Source: Chloroflexota bacterium
GTDB taxonomy: Bacteria > Chloroflexota > Dehalococcoidia > Lucifugimonadales > Lucifugimonadaceae
Assembly: GCA_002730795.1 (NCBI GenBank)
Contig: PCAX01000002.1
Span: forward strand, 28,769-45,284
Length of the DNA: 16,516 bases
Reading direction: 5' to 3'
This document shows, piece after piece, positions 7,821-15,571 of this stretch (its first letter is position 1; every line of letters begins with the position of its first letter). Both the position numbers and the translations under genes were made by a program. The notes below the pieces were generated by a model. It was not told the DNA's origin, did not search any database, and saw only the letters and a list, made by a program, of their open reading frames with translations.

Positions 7821-8864
7821 TCAGGATTTTTTACGCCATTTACGTATGCTTGGCATTTCTTTTGGCGGATTCAAACGCCTTCCAACCTCCGTATAGGAAA
7901 CCTCAGCTACGTAAATGCTACCATTCGAGTCGATGGCTAAACTATGTGGCCAAAGAAATTGATCAGGATTTTCCCCTAGATAATCCGACCCAAACCTAAT
8001 TATCTGATTACCATGACGGTCATAAATTCTTACGCAATTGCCGATTCTGGCGACTCCCCGTTGTACGGGAGCTGGTCCTTGTTCGGCAACGTAAATTCTT
8101 GCATCATCCCCACTTCCTACAACCTCAACTGCCACTGCTTTATGAGCCATCCACTCACGGCTGTATTTTCCGTCGATAGAAAAAACTTGGATACGGTTGT
8201 TCTCTCTGTCACATACGACAATTTCGGTATCATCAAGCAATGCTAGATTATGTGGTAGGTTAAATTGGCCCGGTTCGGTTCCCGATTCCCCAAATGAAAG
8301 AATGTGTTTGCCTTCATGATCTAATCGGTGGATTCTAGAATTACCATATCCATCACTTATAAAAATATCTCCTGAACTTTTTGATATAGCCACGTCTGTC
8401 GGTCTATTAAACATTTCACCACTTTGTCGAAGTGATGCTTCTCCGGTAGTTGGGGGCTTACCGTGTGTTGTACCGTTAGTTCCAATCGTCATTAGGAATT
8501 CACCATTTGGAGACATTTTATGTATTTGGTTGCCAGAGTCATCTACCAACCACAGGTTATCCTCAAAATCTACGGTTATCGCATGGGCTCTAGTAAACCA
8601 ATTGTTCCAATATTGCATTCTATTTCCGTATGCGTCTTCCAGAATTACAACATCATTAGGTGAGTTATCGGTTCCCCACTTGTTTATGAGGTTTCCATTT
8701 ACGTCGAAAGTAATAACAGGCATATTACCTCGATTAAAAATATATACATTATCGGCGCTATCAACTGCCACTGATGTTGCTTCTCGAAGCCATAAACCAT
8801 GCGGAACTTTTGCCCATCCTGCATCTGGTTCAAATCTGGTTGATTTTGTTGGGGAAGTTGTCAT
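7821..8864 (-). CDS. NHL-repeat six-bladed propeller, PAL-like lyase family protein (copy 2)
   Basis: 347 aa from ATG 8864. The frame is open further to TTG 8936, but ATG 8864 gives an N-terminus (FEPDAGWAKVPHG) matching copy 1 (YELVENWAKLPEG). Blades VYIFNRGN, LWLVDDSGN, IFISDGYGNSRIH, IVVCDRENNRIQVF, IYVAEQ and IYVAEV form the propeller. ISDGYGNSRI and the DRENNRIQ segment closely resemble animal PAL (SDGYCNSRI, ADRENGRIQ, recalled from memory). The active-site set is complete: Arg45, His94 (RAHAI), Tyr173, His205 (LPHNL) and His307 (WPHSL). It is longer than copy 1 because of loops around residues 65-90, 129-150 and 262-275. No signal peptide is seen, and the only ribosome-site candidate is a weak TTGGA. 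It is divergent from the SDR at 9024. Confidence 0.82.
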   Translation of the reverse strand: MTTSPTKSTRFEPDAGWAKVPHGLWLREATSVAVDSADNVYIFNRGNMPVITFDVNGNLINKWGTDNSPNDVVILEDAYGNRMQYWNNWFTRAHAITVDFEDNLWLVDDSGNQIHKMSPNGEFLMTIGTNGTTHGKPPTTGEASLRQSGEMFNRPTDVAISKSSGDIFISDGYGNSRIHRLDHEGKHILSFGESGTEPGQFNLPHNLALLDDTEIVVCDRENNRIQVFSIDGKYSREWMAHKAVAVEVVGSGDDARIYVAEQGPAPVQRGVARIGNCVRIYDRHGNQIIRFGSDYLGENPDQFLWPHSLAIDSNGSIYVAEVSYTEVGRRLNPPKEMPSIRKWRKKS

Positions 8865-9013
8865 ATGTTGTCCAAGATTTAACGATTTAATTTTTAAAAA
8901 CTTATCGGCAGTATAATTATTACGAATTATTTCCAATAAGGGTTATATTAAATGAATAGTTTGTTATGCATAATACATTAAGTTTTTATGACTAATTAAA
9001 GACATTATGAATT

Positions 9014-9020
9014 GGAGGGT
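9014..9020 (+). promoter_or_regulatory. Shine-Dalgarno GGAGGGT deciding the second SDR start
   Basis: GGAGGGT ends 3 nt before ATG 9024. An in-frame TTG at 9012 overlaps this site and is therefore unlikely to be the start. Confidence 0.75.
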
Positions 9021-9023
9021 GAA

Positions 9024-9830
9024 ATGTTAGCTGATCTATCGGGCAGAATAGCGATGGTGACAGGAGGCGGTCAAGGGCTTGGATTGGGCATAGTTGAGCG
9101 AATGGCGGAGCAGGGAGCAGATATAGTCATAGCTGATATAAATGATCATAACGCGTCTGATGCAAAAGACCTTGTGGCAAAGATAGGACGAAATGCTTAT
9201 TCCGTTCATATGGATGTTACCGATAAATCATCGATTAAAGATGCTGTGGAAGGGGCATTATCGCGGGTCGATAAAATAGACATTTTAGTTAACAATGCTG
9301 GTGTAGCGGGGGCCAAAGGATCAACTGGAACAAGTTTCAGAGATATTGATTGGGAATTTACGTGGAAAGTTAATGTTAAAGGTCTCGCAGATGTAACGGA
9401 AGCTATACTACCAGTAATGCGGGAACGTAAATACGGAAAAATAATTAACATATCATCAGTCGCAGCAAAAGCTGCTAAATATATTACTGCTTACTATGCT
9501 ACTTCCAAAATGTCTGTGATAGCGTACACACAAGCATTAGCGCGAGAATTTGCGTCAGAAAACATTAATGTGAACGCAATAGCACCAGGAAGAATTTGGA
9601 CAGCTTTTCACCAGGATTGGATGGACGAGCGTGAAAAGAAAGGGGATGGCCTCGTAAAGGGAAAAGATAAATATGACGTATTTATGTCTCAACTTAAAGA
9701 AGTTATTCCTATGGGTCGACCTCAAACTCCATCCGATATTGGAGCATTAGCTGCCTTTTTAGCCTCCGAAGATGCCTCAAACATCACGGGGCAAACTATT
9801 CAATGTGACGGTGGGCAGGTGATGTCCTAG
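9024..9830 (+). CDS. SDR-family NAD(P)-dependent oxidoreductase
   Basis: 268 aa, the normal length for a classical SDR. TGGGQGLG is at residues 13-20, VIADIND ends beta2 with an Asp (NAD preference likely), and NNAG is at 90-93. The catalytic residues are Ser145 (NISSVAA), Tyr158 and Lys162 (YATSK), followed by NVNAIAPGRIWT and ending in the usual NITGQTIQCDGG. The loop after the PGRIWT motif is long and charged (about 192-220, DWMDEREKKGDG), which covers the substrate site in many SDRs. The start is ATG 9024, set by GGAGGGT. The gene stands alone, divergent from the second propeller gene. The overall look is of a 3-oxoacyl-ACP reductase, glucose-dehydrogenase or sorbitol-dehydrogenase type SDR; substrate unknown. 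Confidence 0.92.
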   Translation: MLADLSGRIAMVTGGGQGLGLGIVERMAEQGADIVIADINDHNASDAKDLVAKIGRNAYSVHMDVTDKSSIKDAVEGALSRVDKIDILVNNAGVAGAKGSTGTSFRDIDWEFTWKVNVKGLADVTEAILPVMRERKYGKIINISSVAAKAAKYITAYYATSKMSVIAYTQALAREFASENINVNAIAPGRIWTAFHQDWMDEREKKGDGLVKGKDKYDVFMSQLKEVIPMGRPQTPSDIGALAAFLASEDASNITGQTIQCDGGQVMS

Positions 9831-9874
9831 GGTTCGACAAAATAGTGATTAAATGCCTGATTGGATCACCAAAA

Positions 9875-10123
9875 TTAAAGAGAAGTGGCTATATCTTTCA
9901 ACAGCCTTCCAATTAGATAGGCGAATGAAGCTGCTATTCCTCCAATAAACAGTGTTTCCAAACTCGAAAGTAACCACAAAGATCCGACGATAACACTTTT
10001 TAGAGCTCCAATTATTAAAAATGTAAATGCAGCTGCTGCAGCACTCCAGACAAATACTTGTCTCAATGATTCCTCATATGTTATGAATATAAAACCGATA
10101 CCATAGTACTTTCTAGTATGGAA
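9875..10123 (-). pseudogene. C-terminal remnant of a VIT1/CCC1-family transporter
   Basis: A minus-strand frame open from 10123 to TAA 9875 encodes about 82 codons without a proper start; TTG 10066 would give 63 aa. It has two hydrophobic segments: one around AAAAAFTFLIIGALKSV and one containing LFIGGIAASFAYLIGRLL. The pattern GALK...G...LETLFIGGIAA..AYLIGRLL is what I recall as the last two helices of bacterial VIT1/CCC1-type Fe/Mn transporters, which are normally 220 aa or more. The missing part is not present: an in-frame TGA lies at 10124-10126 and recG begins 87 nt away. This is the only coding trace in the otherwise gene-free 9831-10210. It might be expressed as a small two-helix membrane protein, but decay is more likely. 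Confidence 0.5.
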
Positions 10124-10210
10124 TCATAATAAATTACGATTTAATGTGTCAGTTTGATTTTTAAATTTTGTTTACCGGAACTTTTTTTAGTATTCCAACA
10201 ATCTTTATAC

Positions 10211-12646
10211 TCAAAAAAACTCAGTTAATTTGCTTTGGGTTATTCTTTTTAATTCGATATTGAGTTTTTCATTTTCTTGTGAACGCAGGTTCACATCATT
10301 GCTCACAATAATTTTCGCTTCTTCTCTTGCCATTTGAAGTAGAACCCTATCTTCAATTGTTGCTATTTTTAGTTGGTTCCAACCACTTTGTTTAGTACCT
10401 AAATAATCTCCAGGGCCCCTGATCCGTAAATCTTCTTCAGATAAGTTAAACCCATCAGAATTTTGCACCAATATTTGTAACCTTTCGTGGCCTAATTCAC
10501 TATCTTGAGTGGGCACTAGGAAACAGTATGAGTCAAATTTTCCTCTCCCAACTCTGCCTCTGAGTTGATGCAATTGGGCGAGTCCAAATCTTTCGGCACT
10601 CATAATTACTGTAACTGTGGCATTTGGGATGTCGACACCTACTTCTATAATTGGAGTAGCGATTAGGACATCTATTTTTTTTTCACGTACTTCGTCCATT
10701 ATTTTTTGTTTATCATATAGTGGCATCAAACCATGGAGGAGACCCACTCTTAAATCAGAAAAATCACCGTTATTTAAACGTTGATATTCAGTCGTTGCCG
10801 CCGAGGCGGGAATACTATCTGATGGTTCTATGAAAGGACAAACAATGAATGCCTGGCGGCCCTTTGAAACTTCTTCCCTAATCCTACTTAAAACATTTCC
10901 ATAATCACTTTCATTATTTACTAAACTTGTTGTTATCAATTTTCTACTACGTGGCAATTCTTTTATAGTCGATAATTCAAGGTCTCCATAAACAGTTAAG
11001 GCAAGAGTTCTTGGAATTGGTGTAGCGGACATTGCAAGTAGGTGGGGTCGGGGTTCTTTCTTAGATAAATGGCTTCTCTGTTCTACCCCAAACCGATGTT
11101 GTTCATCTACTATCACCATTCCTAAACTTTTGAATTCAACTTTTTCTTGTAAAAGGGTATGGGTACCTATTACAAGTTGAATCAATCCGTTACGAATCAT
11201 TATTTGTATTTGCTTTTTTACTTTTTCCGAAAAACTTCCAACAAGTAATGCTATAGTTATCGGTTCTTTTAGTTTGTTTAGAGTGGATATTTTTACGAAT
11301 TCATTTGGTGCAAAAACATAAGGTTTGGCTTCAAGTTGTTTACATGAATTTATAAAGTGTTGTTCTGCTAAAACTTCGGTAGGAGCCATAAAAGCTCCTT
11401 GATGGCCGGATTGGCATGTTGCTACTAGTGATGCAAGAGCTACTACGGTTTTTCCGGACCCCACTTCCCCTTGTAACAATCTTCCCATCGGTATTTCTGA
11501 CGACATGTCCTCACATAGTTCATTCAAAACATTGGTTTGCCCATTTGTCAATTGAAACTCTAACGTTGAGGAAAAATCTTCAACTAACTTTTTTGCGTTT
11601 TTTATCTGAATTCCGGTTTTTTCGTTTCGCCATTGATATTTTTTTCTTATCGCTGCAAGTTGGTACAGAAATAATTCATCAAACGCTAACCTTTTTCTTG
11701 CTAAATCGGCTTCTTCGAACGTTTTTGGGTAATGTATTGTCTTTATCGCATGAGGAAGTGAAATTAAATTTAACTTTTTTAAAATTCGATTGGGCACGAA
11801 ATCTTCAACTAATTTGAAAGCTTGGTCCATAACTCGTTTTGTCGAAGTACGTATAGACCTTTGGGCTAAACCTTCAGTTGACGAATAAAAAGGCATGAGC
11901 GTTCTAAAGTCAGCCAAGTCTTGTTTTTTATATGAAGCTACTTCCTTATGTTCCGGATTTGACATTTGTGGTTTCCCCATGAAACCCACAACTTTACCAC
12001 TAAGGGCCACGATACTATGTTCCCTAAATTGTTTTTGTAAATATGGTTGCCTAAAAAAGACGGCTTCCAATGTACCGGAACCATCATTAATATGGATTTT
12101 TGTACCAACGAATTTTCCTATATAAGTTCTTTCTGAAAGAGTGATTTTTCCCACGACGGTTACTAGTGAATTTTCAACGAGATCTTCTATTTTTAAAACT
12201 TTGGAATAATCAACGTACCTTTCTGGGGCGTTCCAAAAAAAATCTCTAATACTGTTAATGTTTATTTTTCTAAATTTCCCCTTAAAGGGTCCATGAATAA
12301 AATCTAGGTCAGGTAAAGTTGAATCCAATGTAAGAGTTTTTCTGGAATTACTGGAAGAATCGATATTGATGGACGCTTCGAGTTTTGCCCTTACAGTGCG
12401 ACACCATTTTGCTCTGCTATACAACGTGAGAGCGGCATAAACTGTACCGCTTATGGGGGGGGTGTCCCGTATCCATACAAGGGATTTTGGGGTTCGGGAC
12501 AAAAATTTATCCATCCCACCTATCACCGCGTTATCCCGAAAACCACTATCACTTTCTTTATCAATAATTTTTATTAATGCAGCTTTAAGTGTATTAATGT
12601 CAGGTTTTGGGTTTTTGCTTTTCGGCTTAGTTTCCATCTGCTTCAT
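10211..12646 (-). CDS. recG: ATP-dependent DNA helicase RecG
   Basis: Branch-migrating helicase that reverses stalled forks and processes Holliday junctions; 811 aa from ATG 12646. The N-terminal region carries FRDNAVIGGMDKFL, an extension ahead of the wedge OB-fold (VGKITLSERTY through VALSGKVVGFMGKPQM). Walker A is LLQGEVGSGKT (Lys399), the DEQH box is at 514-517, then SATPIPRTL, HGLMPLYDKQ, VGVDIPNAT and QLHQLRGRVGRG. The RecG C-terminal signature RIRGPGDYLGTKQSG is intact. Several starts are possible: TTG 12664, ATG 12646 and ATG 12637, none with a good ribosome site. All overlap the end of degV (stop at 12627), so translation is probably coupled to it. It is the last gene of the minus-strand set fakA-fakB-recG. 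Confidence 0.95.
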   Translation of the reverse strand: MKQMETKPKSKNPKPDINTLKAALIKIIDKESDSGFRDNAVIGGMDKFLSRTPKSLVWIRDTPPISGTVYAALTLYSRAKWCRTVRAKLEASINIDSSSNSRKTLTLDSTLPDLDFIHGPFKGKFRKININSIRDFFWNAPERYVDYSKVLKIEDLVENSLVTVVGKITLSERTYIGKFVGTKIHINDGSGTLEAVFFRQPYLQKQFREHSIVALSGKVVGFMGKPQMSNPEHKEVASYKKQDLADFRTLMPFYSSTEGLAQRSIRTSTKRVMDQAFKLVEDFVPNRILKKLNLISLPHAIKTIHYPKTFEEADLARKRLAFDELFLYQLAAIRKKYQWRNEKTGIQIKNAKKLVEDFSSTLEFQLTNGQTNVLNELCEDMSSEIPMGRLLQGEVGSGKTVVALASLVATCQSGHQGAFMAPTEVLAEQHFINSCKQLEAKPYVFAPNEFVKISTLNKLKEPITIALLVGSFSEKVKKQIQIMIRNGLIQLVIGTHTLLQEKVEFKSLGMVIVDEQHRFGVEQRSHLSKKEPRPHLLAMSATPIPRTLALTVYGDLELSTIKELPRSRKLITTSLVNNESDYGNVLSRIREEVSKGRQAFIVCPFIEPSDSIPASAATTEYQRLNNGDFSDLRVGLLHGLMPLYDKQKIMDEVREKKIDVLIATPIIEVGVDIPNATVTVIMSAERFGLAQLHQLRGRVGRGKFDSYCFLVPTQDSELGHERLQILVQNSDGFNLSEEDLRIRGPGDYLGTKQSGWNQLKIATIEDRVLLQMAREEAKIIVSNDVNLRSQENEKLNIELKRITQSKLTEFF

Positions 12647-13472
12647 TTGGCAGTACAACGGCAAAGCCTACAACATCTGGTCCCCCATAAGTTCCAACAA
12701 CAGGACCTAATCGGAGGGAAAGTATATCCGATTCGCATATAGATTTAAGTGATTCTGCTAATATTTTCGATTGGGAATCGTCAGTCGAATAAATTGTTGC
12801 TCCTTGAAGATAGCCCTCATGTTCGACTGCCAGTTCATGCATTCTTTCATAAGCTTTTTTCTTACTTCTGATTTTTTCCACGCTTATTACTTCACCCTCG
12901 TCAACTCCTAAAATTGGTTTCATTTTCAGTAGAGATCCAATTAATCCCTGTGCTTTACCTATTCTCCCACCCTTTATAAGATACTCTAAAGTATCCAAGG
13001 TGAAAAAGATCTTTGTTCTTTTTATTAATGACTCGGAAATAGATTTGGCTTTATCCATATTAATGTTTGATTTAACTGCTTCAGCGACACCGATAACAAT
13101 TAATGATAACGCGGCAGATGAAGTTTCCGAATCAATTACTTGGACGGGAATTTTTATACCATTTGATCCCTCTAGAGCCGCGCTGAATGTTGCGCTGAGT
13201 TTGGATGAAACATGTATTGAAATAATACCATCGTGGTTTTTGGATAATTTTTCATATGTTTGGGTAAATAAACCTGGTGATGGAGCTGATGTGGTAGGTA
13301 GTTCGTTACCTGAGATCAATCGTTCGTAAAATTCATCTGATTTTATAGTTATTCCATCTTGGTAGGTTTCAAGCCCAAAATGAACGTTGAGTGGTACTAT
13401 GGTGATTCCGTATTGTTTTGCAATTTCCTCTGACAAGTCAGATGTGCTATCTGTCACAATGGCAATTTTCAT
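12627..13472 (-). CDS. DegV-family fatty-acid-binding protein, FakB-like
   Basis: 281 aa protein that holds a fatty acid for phosphorylation by FakA. IAIVTDSTSDL opens the EDD fold. TTSAPS (60-65) and SSKLSATF with Ser93 form the carboxylate-binding region, and LEYLIKGGRIGKAQGLIGSLLKMKPIL (split by the lid) is the standard DegV core motif; KIRSKKKA keeps the basic FakA-docking segment. The late THxGPG motif reads TYGGPD: Tyr262 stands where FakB proteins have a His that contacts the fatty-acid carboxylate. The start is ATG 13472 with AAAGG 8 nt upstream. It begins 39 nt after fakA ends and its 3' end overlaps recG. Its placement directly beside fakA makes it the likely partner; the lipid specificity cannot be read from sequence. 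Confidence 0.9.
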   Translation of the reverse strand: MKIAIVTDSTSDLSEEIAKQYGITIVPLNVHFGLETYQDGITIKSDEFYERLISGNELPTTSAPSPGLFTQTYEKLSKNHDGIISIHVSSKLSATFSAALEGSNGIKIPVQVIDSETSSAALSLIVIGVAEAVKSNINMDKAKSISESLIKRTKIFFTLDTLEYLIKGGRIGKAQGLIGSLLKMKPILGVDEGEVISVEKIRSKKKAYERMHELAVEHEGYLQGATIYSTDDSQSKILAESLKSICESDILSLRLGPVVGTYGGPDVVGFAVVLPNEADGN

Positions 13473-13511
13473 ATGGATAACCTTTCTTATAGTGTGAACA
13501 TTTTATATACG

Positions 13512-15173
13512 TTATTCTATACCGATAAGGTAGTCGTAATTTGGTTGTCCTCCAACAATGATCTCAAAATCTAAGTTATCCAGAGTTTCAGTTAAAAGGT
13601 CATTCAGTTCGTTTATTTTCACCACATTTGTTTTATTGCCAACGTAAATTGTTGCAATAGACCCTTTTCCACATTCTGTTTTTAATAGTTCAACTAGGGT
13701 GTTTTCCGGTGTTGCGCCAGTTACTAATATCGTCTCTCCCAATGTTCCTACATACCGTCCAGCAGAAACCTTTTTGTTTTTGATACTTTTGTTTACCCGG
13801 TAGATATAGCCTGTTTTTATATCAGATAAAACGTTTTTCATATTTGTCGTATTTTCTTCTAATCCACAACTTTTATCGAAGACGAACAAACAACTTATTC
13901 CCGATTGGACCGACAAAGTAGGTACAATTTCAATTTTTTTTTCAGATAAAATTTTAACTTGGATTGCCGTGTTTAGAATGTTTTTATTGTTTGGAAGTAT
14001 TATTACATTTTTGGTTTCTGTATTTTCGACGGCGGTTAGTAATTCTTGAACAGACGGGTTTTTTGTATGATCCCCATCTACAACATACGTACTATTATCT
14101 GTAAGACTATTCATAAGATTGATTAACCCGGCACCACTTACCACTGCCACGATAGATATATTAGTCTTTATGTTGTTTGAATCAGGGACTAGGTCTTTTT
14201 GTTGTTCCTGTACCCAATCACCTGTCTGTTCGTCCATATTTTTAATATCAATGTTTGATAATATACCCAATGTGGACCCATATGAAATTAAAGGTCCTGG
14301 ATCCTCCATATGTGAATGTATTTTAACCAAAGTATCATCTCCGGCAACGACGGTAGATTTCCCTAAATTTGAAACATATTTTCTGATATTGGTTACATTT
14401 AGACCGTCCCCTTTAATTGCAAATACTGTACAGTAACCCCAAATTTCTTCCCTTATGTCATCCAAAAAATCACCCTTAACTCGTAATAAATTTGATGTTG
14501 AGGTACTAGGAATTTCGATATCAATTGAACCATCACTATTGTTGGTTAGGTAATCAACAGCGCCTGACAATAAAACCGCTATACCGTATCCTCCAGAATC
14601 TACCACGTCTGCGTCAGCTAATACTTTTAACATTTCGGGTGTTTTTTTTACAGTTTCAATAGCTTGTTTGGTCACAGTTTCAAGCACATGAGCCAAATCG
14701 CTATTTTGGTTTGATGCTTTTTTTGCCGCGAGAGCACATTCCGTATAAACGGTGAGCATTGTTCCTTCTTTTGGTTCTGGTATAGCCTTGTACGAATTCT
14801 CCGACGCTATATGTAACGCTTCAGCTAAATCCGCTGATGTGAATACGTGTTTATCTTTCATTGATTCGGATAAACCTTTAAAAAGTTGAGAGAGTATTAA
14901 TCCTGAGTTGCCTCTTGCCCCCATCAGAGCAAAATATGCCATTTGCTTTGAACACTTCCCTGCGTCAAGTTCTACATTACTACCAATATCGTCGATTACT
15001 GATTGCAGCGTTAATGCCATATTAGTTCCCGTGTCACCGTCTGGAACGGGGAATACATTCAGGGCGTTTATTTTATCTTTATTTTTTTTTACCGCATTTG
15101 TCCCTGCTCGAATTAATTCAAATAACAGTTGCCCATTTGGTTCAGTAGAATTTAACGATTTTTTTGTAGTCAT
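13512..15173 (-). CDS. fakA: Fatty acid kinase catalytic subunit FakA (YloV/DAK2 domain protein)
   Basis: 553 aa, close to the roughly 550 aa of Firmicute FakA/YloV. The N-terminal DhaL-type ATP-binding domain has NALNVFPVPDGDTGTNM (residues 36-52), with the Mg-binding Asp45 and Asp47, then GARGNSG (85-91) and DADVVDSGGYG near 190. A middle domain (about 230-330) includes VKIHSHMEDPG, and the C-terminal half has the DegV-like fold typical of FakA. It phosphorylates fatty acid bound to FakB to give acyl-phosphate for phospholipid synthesis; cytoplasmic. The start is ATG 15173 with no visible Shine-Dalgarno. The DegV gene follows by 39 nt. The Asp23/YloU gene that precedes yloV in Firmicutes is absent; rpmB sits divergently upstream instead. 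Confidence 0.92.
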   Translation of the reverse strand: MTTKKSLNSTEPNGQLLFELIRAGTNAVKKNKDKINALNVFPVPDGDTGTNMALTLQSVIDDIGSNVELDAGKCSKQMAYFALMGARGNSGLILSQLFKGLSESMKDKHVFTSADLAEALHIASENSYKAIPEPKEGTMLTVYTECALAAKKASNQNSDLAHVLETVTKQAIETVKKTPEMLKVLADADVVDSGGYGIAVLLSGAVDYLTNNSDGSIDIEIPSTSTSNLLRVKGDFLDDIREEIWGYCTVFAIKGDGLNVTNIRKYVSNLGKSTVVAGDDTLVKIHSHMEDPGPLISYGSTLGILSNIDIKNMDEQTGDWVQEQQKDLVPDSNNIKTNISIVAVVSGAGLINLMNSLTDNSTYVVDGDHTKNPSVQELLTAVENTETKNVIILPNNKNILNTAIQVKILSEKKIEIVPTLSVQSGISCLFVFDKSCGLEENTTNMKNVLSDIKTGYIYRVNKSIKNKKVSAGRYVGTLGETILVTGATPENTLVELLKTECGKGSIATIYVGNKTNVVKINELNDLLTETLDNLDFEIIVGGQPNYDYLIGIE

Positions 15174-15244
15174 TTATGTTTGGAATAAGTTATTTGATAT
15201 TTTCGTGTTTGACAATCATTGTGAGTTTTTCTTCGGCGTGTTAG

Positions 15245-15273
15245 TTTTAATGGTGTGCTGATAATAATATACT
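15245..15273 (+). promoter_or_regulatory. Possible promoter of rpmB
   Basis: TATACT (15268-15273, 5 of 6) is preceded at 17 nt by TTTTAA (3 of 6). The first base of rpmB is 55 nt downstream of the -10 box. In the same divergent gap, ACAATCATTGT (15212-15222) is an 11-nt palindrome that could be a protein site, and minus-strand TTGTCA with TAACTT 17 nt on could serve fakA. All are weak single-sequence matches. Confidence 0.3.
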
Positions 15274-15327
15274 GGAATTTCCTATCCTAATAGTCGGTAC
15301 AAAGCAAATGGTAATGTAAAAAAATAA

Positions 15328-15546
15328 ATGGCTAAATCAGATAAAATACGTAAGAAACTTGGTCTGGGTCCAGAAAGAAAACCTCTATTTGGACATAATA
15401 GGTCACACGCATTAAATGCTACCCAAAAGATATCCAAACCTAATTTTCAAAACCGTTGGGTTGAAATCGACGGAGAGCGCGTAAAAGTAAGATTGACGGT
15501 AAGAGAGATGCGTACTCTGGATAAAAAAGGTATTTTTATTAAGTAG
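15328..15546 (+). CDS. rpmB: 50S ribosomal protein L28
   Basis: 72 aa large-subunit protein. PLFGHNRSHALNAT (19-32) is the family N-terminal motif (compare xxGNNVSHxxxxT), followed by KPNFQNRWVEIDGERVKVRL and the end LTVREMRTLDKKGI, the standard L28 close. Instead of the zinc-type CxxCGK start of many L28 proteins, it has a Cys-free basic segment (MAKSDKIRKKLGLGPERK), so it is the zinc-independent form. No Shine-Dalgarno is seen before ATG 15328; the leader is A-rich (GTAAAAAAATAA). The gene is divergent from fakA, an arrangement also known from Firmicutes, and converges on rpe. Confidence 0.95.
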   Translation: MAKSDKIRKKLGLGPERKPLFGHNRSHALNATQKISKPNFQNRWVEIDGERVKVRLTVREMRTLDKKGIFIK

Positions 15547-15571
15547 TTGCTCGGATGTTTAATAATTCTTT

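Noticed and set aside
8865..8936. TTG 8936 as the start of the second propeller protein
   Set aside because: The added 24 residues are not hydrophobic, so are not a signal peptide, and have no counterpart in copy 1; ATG 8864 aligns the two N-termini.
10178..10210. Terminator of recG near the T-run at 10183-10189
   Set aside because: The T-run is on the plus strand, so it is an A-run for recG; the nearby AGTAT/ATACT repeat is only 5 bp with a long loop and is not followed by U on the minus strand.
14119..14436. Open frames opposite fakA, recG and other genes
   Set aside because: They lie antisense within well-recognised genes, have no family motifs or ribosome sites and are explained by low stop-codon frequency opposite the real frames.
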